From the NCBI GenBank assembly GCA_913058195.1, contig CAJXPP010000098.1:1-7670 (forward strand): a DNA stretch of 7,670 nt, read 5' to 3'. Within the stretch, counting starts at the first letter, position 1, and the number at the start of each line of letters is the position of its first letter. Positions 1-7,249 of this stretch are shown piece after piece. This stretch comes from an uncultured Gammaproteobacteria bacterium. Lineage in GTDB: Bacteria > Pseudomonadota > Gammaproteobacteria > Nitrosococcales > Methylophagaceae. The position numbers and the translations under genes were made by a program. The notes below the pieces were generated by a model. It searched no databases, was not told the origin of the DNA, and saw only the letters and a program-made list of their open reading frames with translations.

Positions 1-47
1 GAGATCATGCCTAGTCTCGTGGGCTCGGAGATGTGTATAAGAGACAG
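1..47 (+). other. Illumina Nextera P7/i7/Tn5 adapter (sequencing artefact)
   Basis: These bases are synthetic library adapter, not chromosome. Bases 1-5 (GAGAT) are the 3' end of the P7 flow-cell oligo. Bases 6-13 (CATGCCTA) match the Nextera i7 index N706 as written in the oligo. Bases 14-47 match the 34-nt Nextera read-2 primer, ending in the 19-bp Tn5 mosaic end AGATGTGTATAAGAGACAG at 29-47. Genomic sequence resumes at base 48, in the middle of ileS. The adapter has no in-frame stop and holds an ATG at 7-9, so it adds a false N-terminus to the ileS reading frame. The match is recalled from known oligo sequences; every block fits in the right order and without mismatch. Confidence 0.98.
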
Positions 48-2712
48 CCCTAAAGGTCCGTTTATTCTTCATGATGGCCCTCCATATGCGAATGGCGATA
101 TTCATATTGGTCACGCAGTTAATAAAATTCTTAAAGATATTATTCTTAAATCGAAAACTTTAAGCGGATTTGATACGCCTTATGTGCCGGGTTGGGACTG
201 TCATGGCTTGCCAATTGAACTGAATGTTGAAAAGAAAATTGGTAAACCGGGTAACAAAGTCACAGCAGCTGAATTTAGAGCGGCATGTCGCGTTTATGCT
301 CAAAAACAAGTTGATGGTCAGCGCGAAGACTTTAAACGTTTAGGTGTTATGGCTGAGTGGGATAATCCTTACTTAACCATGAACTTTAGCTTCGAAGCAG
401 ATATTATTCGTACCTTAAATGAAATCGTGAAACAAGGTCATTTACACAAAGGTGTAAAACCTGTTCACTGGTGTGTTGATTGTGGTTCTGCTTTGGCTGA
501 AGCTGAAGTTGAATATGAAGATAAAAAGTCACCAGCAATTGATGTTCGTTTTACAGTTATCGATAACGCTGCATTTGAAGCTGCGACAAACTCGACAGGT
601 TCAGGCCAAATCAGTGTGCCTATCTGGACAACTACACCGTGGACATTGCCCGCTAACCAAGCAGTGTCATTAAACCCTGCTTACGATTATGTGGTGGTTC
701 AAGCAGGTGATGAACGATTATTATTAGCTGAAGCATTATATCAAGGCGCATTAGAGCGTTATGGTATGACGGGCGAAGTGATCGCACGTTGTAAAGGTGA
801 AGATGTTGAAGGTTTATTATTACAACATCCTTTTTACGACAAACAAGTGCCACTTATCTTAGGTGATCACGTTACTGCTGATGCTGGTACGGGTGCAGTT
901 CATACTGCACCAGGTCATGGTCAAGATGATTTCACTGTCGGTTTGAAATATGATTTAGAAGTTTATAACCCCGTCGGTTCAAATGGTGTGTTTTTAGCAG
1001 ACACTGAAACCTTTGCTGGTCAATCTGTTTTTAAGGCCAACCCAAATGTGATTGATCTACTAAAAGAAAAAGGGGCACTGTTAAATCATGTTGATATTCA
1101 ACATAGTTACCCACATTGCTGGCGCCATAAATCACCAATTATTTTCCGTGCTACACCGCAATGGTTTGTCAGCATGGATCAAAATGGCTTACGTTCGGCA
1201 GCAATGCAAGCCATTAACGAAACTAATTGGATGCCTGAATGGGGTCAAAAACGTATTGAAGGTATGGTTGAAGGACGTCCAGACTGGTGTGTGTCTCGGC
1301 AACGTACTTGGGGCGTACCAATTCCATTATTCGTTCACCAACAAACAGGTCAATTGCATCCAAACACGCAAGCATTGATGGAACAAGTTGCTCAAAAAGT
1401 CGAGCAACAAGGTATTGATGCATGGTTTGAATCAGAAACTAGTGATTGGTTAGGTGATGATGCCACAGACTATGACAAAGTAAGTGATACCTTAGACGTA
1501 TGGTTTGATTCGGGTGTATCGCATGCCTGTGTATTAGCACGTCGTGATTATTTACAACGCCCAGCTGATTTATATTTAGAAGGAAGTGATCAACATCGTG
1601 GTTGGTTTCAATCTTCACTGATTACCTCTATTGCTTCAACTGGAAAAGCGCCCTATAAAACTGTGTTAACACATGGTTTTGTAGTTGATAAGGATGGTAA
1701 GAAAATGTCTAAATCATTAGGCAATGTGGTTGCGCCGCAGAAAGTGGTTAATAATTTAGGTGCCGATATTATTCGATTGTGGACGGCTTCTTCAGATTAC
1801 AGTGCAGAAATGAGCGTGTCGGATGAAATTTTAAAACGTACAGCTGATTCATACCGCCGAATTCGTAATACATCACGTTACTTATTGTCGAATTTATCTG
1901 ATTTCAATCCTGAGACCGATTTAGTCGCAATAGATGATTTATTACCGTTAGATCGTTGGGCACTTGATCGCGCTTACCAATGTCAGCAAGATATTTTAGA
2001 AGCTTATGAAACGTATAGCTTCCATGTGATTTATCAAAAGATTCATAATTTCTGTGCTCAGGAAATGGGTAGCTTGTATTTAGATATCACAAAAGATCGT
2101 CAATATACAATGAAGTCTGACAGTGCTGGTCGACGTTCAAGCCAAACTGCGATGTATCATATTATTGAAGCTCTAACACGCTGGATGGCACCAATCCTAA
2201 GTTTCACAGCCGATGAATTGTGGGGCTACTTACCGGGTGAGCATGCGGAGTCAGTTTTCTTGTCAGCATGGTATGAGGATTTAGCACCGCTAGCAGAGGA
2301 TACTCAGTTTGATTTAGTATTCTGGGACCAAGTCTTTGCTGTTCGTGATGCAGTTTCTAAAGAGTTAGAAACATTACGTGCCGATGGCAAAATTAAAGGT
2401 GGCTTAACGGCTGAGGTTTCGCTTTATGCAGAACCTGCATTATTTAAAGTATTGAATGCTTTAGCTAATGAACTTAAATTTGTATTGATTACATCAGGAG
2501 CAACATTATTAGCTGCAGTAGATAAACCTGCTGATGCACTTGAAACATCAATTGATGGCTTATCATTAGTATTATCACCTTCAGAGGATTCCCGATGTGA
2601 TCGTTGTTGGCATCAGACTGCAGAAGTAGGCAAAGATGAAACACATCCAGAACTATGTGACCGCTGTATTGAAAATGTCGATGGGGAAGGCGAGCAACGC
2701 CTGTATGTCTAA
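48..2712 (+). CDS. ileS: Isoleucyl-tRNA synthetase (5' partial)
   Basis: Class I aminoacyl-tRNA synthetase that charges tRNA-Ile with isoleucine in the cytoplasm and hydrolyses mischarged Val-tRNA. The genomic part starts at the last base of a codon; the first full codon is at 49, and 887 residues follow before TAA. By comparison with the 938-residue E. coli enzyme, about 46 N-terminal residues are missing. Visible motifs are HDGPPYANG followed by HIGH (103-114); CP1 editing-domain signatures WTTTPWTLPAN and GTGAVHTAPGHG; CVSRQRTWG, DVWFDSG and LEGSDQHRGWF of the catalytic core; KMSKS (1702-1716); and a C-terminal zinc finger with two CxxC pairs (2596-2607 and 2656-2667). The zinc finger and overall similarity indicate the usual bacterial IleRS rather than the eukaryote-like, mupirocin-resistant type. 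The apparent ATG start at 7 lies in adapter and is false; the real start is off the contig. The frame is intact throughout. The stop overlaps the lspA start. Confidence 0.97.
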
Positions 2713-3191
2713 TGCTTAAATGGCTTTGGTTAAGTAGCTTACTGATTGTTTTAGATCAGGCATCAAAATGGTTTATGGTGTCATGGTTATCATTATATGA
2801 GACTGTGGCAGTCATTCCTTTTTTCAATTTAACTATGGCGCATAATAATGGTGCTGCATTTAGCTTTTTAGCTCAAGCAGGAGGCTGGCAACGTTGGTTC
2901 TTTATCGGGCTGACAGCAGTGATCTCTACAGCTCTAATCATTTGGTTAAAAAAGTTAAGTTCGGCTGCTAAGTTAGAGGCCATATCAATCAGCATGATTT
3001 TAGGTGGTGCAATTGGCAACGTGATTGACCGTATATACCATGGTTATGTTATCGACTTTTTAGATGTGTACTACGGAAGCTATCATTGGCCTGCATTTAA
3101 TATTGCAGATTCAGCGATTGTAGTGGGTGCGGCATTATTAATTATTGATAGCTTTATGACGCCGCCGGCTCAAACTCAGGAGAAAAAATGA
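2712..3191 (+). CDS. lspA: Lipoprotein signal peptidase (signal peptidase II)
   Basis: Inner-membrane aspartyl protease that cleaves the signal peptide from diacylglyceryl-prolipoproteins just before the lipid-modified cysteine. The protein is 159 residues, normal for the family. It shows an N-terminal membrane helix (about 3-22) with the conserved LDQASK, a NNGAAFSF motif (45-52), further hydrophobic helices near 62-79 and 90-102, the GNVIDR motif (102-107), and the catalytic pair Asp115 (in VIDFLDV) and Asp133 (in FNIADS), followed by a last membrane helix to about residue 149. The ATG shares its A with the ileS stop (TAATG), so translation is probably coupled; no strong ribosome binding site sits at the usual distance, only a GGGGAAGG about 20 bases upstream. 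The ileS-lspA pair is standard in Gammaproteobacteria, but the fkpB and ispH genes that often follow are absent here and hisC comes next. Confidence 0.97.
   Translation: MLKWLWLSSLLIVLDQASKWFMVSWLSLYETVAVIPFFNLTMAHNNGAAFSFLAQAGGWQRWFFIGLTAVISTALIIWLKKLSSAAKLEAISISMILGGAIGNVIDRIYHGYVIDFLDVYYGSYHWPAFNIADSAIVVGAALLIIDSFMTPPAQTQEKK
3178..3182 (+). promoter_or_regulatory. Ribosome binding site of hisC inside lspA
   Basis: AGGAG lies in the last codons of lspA, five A residues before the hisC ATG at 3188. It is the best Shine-Dalgarno match among the overlapping genes and confirms the hisC start. It also suggests that hisC is initiated on its own as well as by coupling to lspA. Confidence 0.8.
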
Positions 3192-4273
3192 GTTTTTGTG
3201 ATCTTGCATTAGACTGCGTCACTAAATTACACCCCTATGTGCCAGGTAAGCCAATAGAAGAGTTAGAGCGAGAGCTTGGTATCACTGATATTGTTAAGTT
3301 AGCGTCGAATGAAAACCCGTTGGGCCCGTCAGAGAAAGTGTTGGCTGTGATAGCACAAGCGAGCAAAGAACTAACACGTTACCCTGATGGTAATGGTTTT
3401 GCACTGAAGGCGGCTATCGCTAATAAATATCAACTTAATGCAGATCAAATCACTTTGGGTAATGGCTCAAATGATGTGCTGGAGCTGTTAGCACGAGCCT
3501 TTGTGTCACCTGAAAATGAAGTGATTTTCTCACAATATGCCTTTGCTGTTTATCCTATAGTGACTCAAGCCGTAGGCGCGAAAGCAGTGATTGCCCCAGC
3601 ACGTGATTACGGTCATGACTTACAGGCAATGAGCACATTAATTAGTAATAAAACAAAGCTGATTTTTATTGCTAACCCGAATAATCCTACAGGCACATTT
3701 CTTGAAGCTGGTGGATTAGAAAGCTTTATTTCACAGGTGCCTGAAACAACGATTATTGTATTAGACGAAGCCTATGTTGAATATGGTGATAGAGACGTTA
3801 ATTCGATTGATTGGTTAGCGAAATATCCAAACTTAGTGATTACGCGCACTTTTTCTAAAGCGTATGGTTTAGCCGGCTTACGTATTGGTTATGCTTTATC
3901 AAACCCTGAGATAGCAGATTTATTAAATCGTATTCGCCAGCCTTTTAATGGCAATAGTTTGGCCTTAGCTGCTGCAGTAGTTGCTTTAGCTGATGATCAG
4001 TATATTGCCGATACCAAAGAGATGAATAATAAGGGAATGGCACAAGTCATTGCTGGTCTAGAAGAGCTAGGTCTCAGCTATATTCCTTCAAAAGCTAATT
4101 TCTTAACTGTTGATATTGGCCGTAATAGTGATGAGGTGTTTGATCTATTACTAAGAAAGGGTGTAATTATTCGCCCTGTTGCTAATTATGGTCTGGCTAA
4201 TCATATTCGAGTGAGTATTGGCTTGGAATCTGAAAATCAACGTTTTTTAGCAGCATTGGAGCAGGTTCTATGA
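3188..4273 (+). CDS. hisC: Histidinol-phosphate / aromatic aminotransferase (HisC2 type)
   Basis: PLP-dependent class I/II aminotransferase of 361 residues. The family converts imidazole-acetol phosphate plus glutamate to histidinol phosphate in histidine synthesis, and members in this gene context also transaminate prephenate, phenylpyruvate or 4-hydroxyphenylpyruvate. Visible signatures are LHPYVPGKP at the N-terminus, ASNENPLGPS (39-48), RYPDGNG (64-70), GNGSNDVLELL (91-101), NPNNPTGT (163-170), DEAYVEY (193-199), TFSKAYGLAGLRIGY with the probable Schiff-base Lys224, and Arg341 near the C-terminus, likely for the substrate carboxylate. It overlaps lspA and tyrA by four bases each (ATGA). 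Its place directly before tyrA and aroA, rather than in a his operon, is that of the pseudomonad hisC2 (hisHb). I therefore infer a role in tyrosine and phenylalanine synthesis. Whether it is the only HisC in the genome cannot be told from this window. Confidence 0.93.
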   Translation: MSFCDLALDCVTKLHPYVPGKPIEELERELGITDIVKLASNENPLGPSEKVLAVIAQASKELTRYPDGNGFALKAAIANKYQLNADQITLGNGSNDVLELLARAFVSPENEVIFSQYAFAVYPIVTQAVGAKAVIAPARDYGHDLQAMSTLISNKTKLIFIANPNNPTGTFLEAGGLESFISQVPETTIIVLDEAYVEYGDRDVNSIDWLAKYPNLVITRTFSKAYGLAGLRIGYALSNPEIADLLNRIRQPFNGNSLALAAAVVALADDQYIADTKEMNNKGMAQVIAGLEELGLSYIPSKANFLTVDIGRNSDEVFDLLLRKGVIIRPVANYGLANHIRVSIGLESENQRFLAALEQVL

Positions 4274-5127
4274 TTAATCGTTTAGCTGTTATAGGTGTCG
4301 GATTAATTGGTGGTTCTTTATCTCTAGCCTTAAAAGAAGCGGGTAAGGTTGGCGAAGTCGTTGGTTATTCTCGTACAGCAAGTGTTAGGCAAGAAGCACT
4401 AGAGTTAGGGGTAATTGACCGAGCTGCAGATAATATAGCTGAAGCAGTGAAAGATGCTGATGTTATTTTCCTTGCGGTACCAATGGCTGCAATGGAAACT
4501 GTTTTACAAGACTTAACGCCACATATTAGCGCTGACACCATTATTACTGATGGCGGTAGCGCTAAAGGTCAATTAGTCGATATCGCACGCAATGTATTAG
4601 GTAATAAGTTAAGCCAATTCGTTCCGGGGCATCCGATTGCAGGAACAGAAAAAAGTGGCCCAAGTGCTGCTTTTTCAACCTTGTATAAAGATCATCGCGT
4701 GGTTCTTACACCGATCGCAGAAACGAATGCTGAATCACTAGAAACTGTAAGAGCAATGTGGCAGGCCACCGGTGCTGAAGTATTTGAAATGGATGTAAAA
4801 CACCATGATGTAGTGTTAGCTGCAACCAGTCATTTGCCTCATGTTTTAGCATTTAACCTAGTTAATATGCTAGCAGAGCGTGATGATTGTGAAGAAGTAT
4901 TACGTTATGCCGCAGGTGGTTTTAAAGACTTCTCACGCATTGCATCAAGTGATGCAGTGATGTGGCGAGATATTTGTTTAAGCAATAGTGAAGCGGTTTT
5001 AGAGTTGATTCAACAATATCAACAAGGCTTAGCTCAACTTGAGCAAGCTATTAAAAACCAAGATGGTGAGACACTAAAAACCGTTTTTACACGGGCTAAG
5101 CAAGCACGTGATACACGATTTAAATAA
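4270..5127 (+). CDS. tyrA: Prephenate (cyclohexadienyl) dehydrogenase
   Basis: Oxidatively decarboxylates prephenate (or arogenate) to 4-hydroxyphenylpyruvate (or tyrosine). The protein is 285 residues: an N-terminal Rossmann domain with GVGLIGGS (9-16) and an all-helical C-terminal dimerisation domain. Residues matching the TyrA catalytic set are Ser97 in TDGGSAKG, His121 in GHPIAGTEKSG, His188 in SHLPH and Arg223 in FKDFSRIASSD. The end of the second Rossmann strand reads GYSR (32-35) with no acidic residue, which bears on NAD versus NADP use. There is no chorismate mutase or ACT domain, so it is the monofunctional form. It starts in a four-base overlap with the hisC stop. It is separate from aroA, whereas in pseudomonads the two are commonly fused. 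Prephenate versus arogenate preference cannot be read from the sequence. Confidence 0.94.
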   Translation: MINRLAVIGVGLIGGSLSLALKEAGKVGEVVGYSRTASVRQEALELGVIDRAADNIAEAVKDADVIFLAVPMAAMETVLQDLTPHISADTIITDGGSAKGQLVDIARNVLGNKLSQFVPGHPIAGTEKSGPSAAFSTLYKDHRVVLTPIAETNAESLETVRAMWQATGAEVFEMDVKHHDVVLAATSHLPHVLAFNLVNMLAERDDCEEVLRYAAGGFKDFSRIASSDAVMWRDICLSNSEAVLELIQQYQQGLAQLEQAIKNQDGETLKTVFTRAKQARDTRFK

Positions 5128-5154
5128 GTTAAATGAAGTGGAGTTAGATTCGCA
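5128..5154 (+). promoter_or_regulatory. tyrA-aroA spacer with aroA ribosome binding site
   Basis: This 27-base spacer is the only gap in the run before cmk ends. GGAG at 5140-5143 is the best Shine-Dalgarno match, 11 bases before the GTG start of aroA, slightly longer than usual. An in-frame TGA at 5134-5136 excludes a longer aroA protein or read-through from an upstream start. No promoter or terminator is visible. Confidence 0.6.
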
Positions 5155-6474
5155 GTGAGTAGTGAACTGAAAAAGAATTATATAGTGCAACCTGGTGGGA
5201 AATTACAGGGTTATATCCGAGTGCCTGGCGATAAATCAATCTCACATCGCTCAATTATGTTGGGCTCACTGGCTGAAGGTACAACTGAAGTAACCGGCTT
5301 TTTAGAAGGTGATGATGCCTTAGCAACGCTAGCTTCATTTCGTGCGATGGGCGTTAAAATCGATGGGCCAAAAGATGGCAAAGTGTCTGTTCATGGCGTC
5401 GGTATGCACGGCTTAAAAGTAGCTGAAGATGATGTGTACTTAGGTAACTCCGGCACATCTATTCGTTTATTAAGTGGCTTATTATCAGGGCAGGATTTTG
5501 AAACGACTTTAACGGGCGATAAATCTTTATCTGGCCGTCCAATGCGTCGCGTTACCGATCCCTTAGCTCAAATGGGTGCCGTGATTGACAGCAATGAAGG
5601 TAAGCCACCATTAACAATTAAAGCGGGCAATGCACTTAAAGGCATCACTTACACGCTTCCTATGGCAAGTGCACAAGTGAAGTCATGCTTATTATTAGCT
5701 GGTTTATATGCAGAAGGTAAAACAACAGTAACGCAACCAGCACCAACACGTGATCACACCGAGCGAATGTTGTCTGGAATGGGTTATGAAGTTGATGTGC
5801 AGGGTGATACGGTTTCTGTTGAAGGCGGTGGTAAATTAACGGCGACCAAGATTGATGTACCTGCTGATATCTCGTCAGCAACCTTCTTTATGGTCGGAGC
5901 AGCAATTTCGGAAGGTTCTGATATTACCTTGACGCATGTGGGTATTAACCCAACTCGAATTGGCGTAATAAACATCTTACGGCTGATGGGCGCCAATATC
6001 AGTTTGTCGAATGAGAAAGTCACTGGCGGTGAACCGGTGGCAGATATTCGGATTATTTACGCGCCATTGAAAGGGATTAATATTCCTGAAGATCAAGTGC
6101 CTTTGGCGATTGATGAGTTTCCCGCTCTATTTGTGGCAGCTGCCTGTGCAGATGGGCAAACAGTATTAACGGGAGCAGAAGAGTTAAGAGTAAAAGAAAG
6201 TGATCGCATTCAAGCAATGGCAGATGGTTTGCAGATCTTAGGTATTGACGCCAAATCGACAGCTGATGGGATTATAATTAATGGGGGTGTAATCGGAAGT
6301 GGTGAAGTTGAAAGCCATGATGATCACCGTATAGCGATGTCATTTGCCATGGCAGGTTTGCAGGCTGGTGGTACTATACAAATTAATGATTGTGCCAATG
6401 TAGCCACCTCGTTTCCTAATTTCGTTGGTTTAGCAAAAGAAGCCGGCCTAGAGATAGATGAAGTCGATGAATAA
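5155..6474 (+). CDS. aroA: 3-phosphoshikimate 1-carboxyvinyltransferase (EPSP synthase)
   Basis: Transfers enolpyruvate from PEP to shikimate-3-phosphate, the sixth shikimate-pathway step, in the cytoplasm. It has 439 residues, slightly longer than the 427 of E. coli. Visible features are VPGDKSISHRS with Lys27, Ser28 and Arg32; LGNSGTSIRLL (96-106); GDKSLSGRPMRR (121-132); MASAQVKS; TRDHTERML; Asp320 in AIDEFPALF; KESDR (347-351) with Glu348; and DDHRIAMSF (389-397). The MASAQVKS and TRDHTERML signatures and the Leu after Arg104 resemble the Agrobacterium CP4/Bacillus class more than E. coli AroA (LGNAGTAMRPL). The GTG start is chosen because a stop lies just upstream in frame, the next ATG (residue 35) falls after the active-site Lys/Ser/Arg, and the N-terminus aligns with family members. 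The 3' end overlaps cmk. Confidence 0.96.
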   Translation: MSSELKKNYIVQPGGKLQGYIRVPGDKSISHRSIMLGSLAEGTTEVTGFLEGDDALATLASFRAMGVKIDGPKDGKVSVHGVGMHGLKVAEDDVYLGNSGTSIRLLSGLLSGQDFETTLTGDKSLSGRPMRRVTDPLAQMGAVIDSNEGKPPLTIKAGNALKGITYTLPMASAQVKSCLLLAGLYAEGKTTVTQPAPTRDHTERMLSGMGYEVDVQGDTVSVEGGGKLTATKIDVPADISSATFFMVGAAISEGSDITLTHVGINPTRIGVINILRLMGANISLSNEKVTGGEPVADIRIIYAPLKGINIPEDQVPLAIDEFPALFVAAACADGQTVLTGAEELRVKESDRIQAMADGLQILGIDAKSTADGIIINGGVIGSGEVESHDDHRIAMSFAMAGLQAGGTIQINDCANVATSFPNFVGLAKEAGLEIDEVDE

Positions 6475-7135
6475 TATTCCTGTATTAACTATTGATGGGC
6501 CGAGTGGCTCAGGTAAAGGCACCGTTGCACAGCTGATGGCTAAAAAATTAGGCTGGCATTATTTGGATAGTGGCGCAATATATAGAGTGTTAGCGCAAGC
6601 TGCTATTAAACATAATATCGACTTGAATGATGAAGCGAAATTAGCTGAGATTGCACATGATTTAGATTTAGTATTTTCACTTGAAAACGATGATTTGAAA
6701 GTTTTGCTTGAAGGCGAGAATGTGAGCATTTTGATTCGTTCTGAGCAAGCAGGTAATGCAGCATCTAAAGTAGCCTCTTTGCCATTAGTTCGTGCCGCAT
6801 TATTAGACCGACAACGTGATTTTTGCCAGTTGCCAGGCTTAGTTACTGATGGACGAGATATGGGAACAGTAGTCTTTCAACATGCAGAATATAAGGTTTT
6901 TCTAACTGCAAGTGCTGAGGTACGAGCAGAAAGACGATATAAGCAGTTGAAAGAGAAAGGAATTGAGAGTAACCTTTCCGCTCTTATTACAGAAATTTCT
7001 GAGCGGGATGATAGAGATAGTCAGCGTGAAGTAGCGCCATTACGGCCAGCTAGCGATGCCTTAGTACTCGATTCGACAGCGATGGGAATTGAAGCAGTAT
7101 TTGAGCATGTCAGTACATTATGTGCTGAGGTGTGA
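6458..7135 (+). CDS. cmk: Cytidylate kinase
   Basis: Phosphorylates CMP and dCMP with ATP in the cytoplasm. The protein is 225 residues, close to the 227 of E. coli. It shows the P-loop GPSGSGKGT (14-22), DSGAIYR (37-43) for nucleotide binding, the CMP-kinase insert around 60-120, DGRDMGTVVF (131-140) and RDDRDSQREVAPL (182-194) of the lid region. Two in-frame ATGs compete: 6458 (starting MKSMNNIPV) and 6467 (starting MNNIPV). The second fits the family N-terminus better and shortens the overlap with aroA from 17 to 8 bases. Neither has a strong ribosome binding site (a weak GAGA lies at 6451-6454), so the start is uncertain by three codons. The aroA-cmk-rpsA order is conserved in Gammaproteobacteria. 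Confidence 0.95.
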   Translation: MKSMNNIPVLTIDGPSGSGKGTVAQLMAKKLGWHYLDSGAIYRVLAQAAIKHNIDLNDEAKLAEIAHDLDLVFSLENDDLKVLLEGENVSILIRSEQAGNAASKVASLPLVRAALLDRQRDFCQLPGLVTDGRDMGTVVFQHAEYKVFLTASAEVRAERRYKQLKEKGIESNLSALITEISERDDRDSQREVAPLRPASDALVLDSTAMGIEAVFEHVSTLCAEV

Positions 7136-7145
7136 TTTAAGTGCT

Positions 7146-7159
7146 TATCATTGAATAAT
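7146..7159 (+). promoter_or_regulatory. Possible -10 elements of an rpsA promoter
   Basis: Two -10-like hexamers lie just after cmk: TATCAT (7146-7151) and AATAAT (7154-7159), each five of six to TATAAT. I see no convincing -35 at 16-18 bases upstream of either. A start from the second would give a leader of roughly 85 bases that contains all the inverted repeats below. E. coli rpsA also has its own promoters upstream, so a local promoter is expected, but this placement is tentative. Confidence 0.25.
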
Positions 7160-7181
7160 CAACGGTAAGTTTTTTTAACTT

Positions 7182-7202
7182 CCTGCATTAGCAGGTATTT
7201 TT
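7182..7202 (+). terminator. Weak hairpin with T tract after cmk
   Basis: A five-pair GC-rich stem CCTGC/GCAGG with an ATTA loop is followed by TATTTTT. This could act as a partial rho-independent terminator or attenuator between cmk and rpsA. The stem is short and the T tract is broken by an A, so strong termination is unlikely. The alternative is that it is one of the structural hairpins of the rpsA leader. Confidence 0.3.
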
Positions 7203-7235
7203 GAGCGGTTTTATTTAGATCTTTAAATTAAAACC

Positions 7236-7240
7236 AAGGA
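7236..7240 (+). promoter_or_regulatory. Ribosome binding site of rpsA
   Basis: AAGGA lies nine bases before the rpsA ATG in an AT-rich stretch. It fixes the start codon at 7250. E. coli rpsA is known for lacking a canonical Shine-Dalgarno, so a good match here is a small difference. Confidence 0.7.
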
Positions 7241-7249
7241 TAAATAATA

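Larger units (their letters stand above)
7167..7240 (+). promoter_or_regulatory. rpsA leader with three inverted repeats
   Basis: Three small perfect inverted repeats follow one another: AAGTT/AACTT (7167-7171 with 7177-7181), CCTGC/GCAGG (7182-7186 with 7191-7195) and GGTTTTA/TAAAACC (7207-7213 with 7229-7235). The third can extend by two pairs past one mismatch and ends one base before the Shine-Dalgarno AAGGA at 7236-7240. In E. coli the rpsA leader forms several hairpins and S1 represses its own translation through them. A similar role here is inferred from position and layout only; the first and third stems are AT-rich and weak. Confidence 0.4.

Noticed and set aside
29..47. Tn5 mosaic end as evidence of a transposon
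   Set aside because: It is flanked by the Nextera primer and index, so it comes from library preparation rather than a mobile element.
473..1423. Small open frames on both strands inside ileS
   Set aside because: They are overlapping-frame shadows of a strongly conserved gene, with no recognisable protein features or ribosome binding sites.
2688..2702. AGGCG/CGCCT hairpin just before the lspA start
   Set aside because: The five-pair stem lies in the conserved C-terminal codons of ileS and is short enough to be chance; no T tract follows.
5660..6023. Two antisense open frames inside aroA
   Set aside because: The aroA frame is intact and conserved across the stretch; the antisense translations resemble no family I know.
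7151..7179. TTGAAT and TTTAAC spaced 17 bases as an rpsA promoter
   Set aside because: Each hexamer matches only four of six consensus bases and the start would fall inside the second leader hairpin; kept only as a weak alternative.
7201..7229. TTGAGC and TAAATT spaced 17 bases as an rpsA promoter
   Set aside because: Transcription would start at or after the ribosome binding site, leaving no usable leader.
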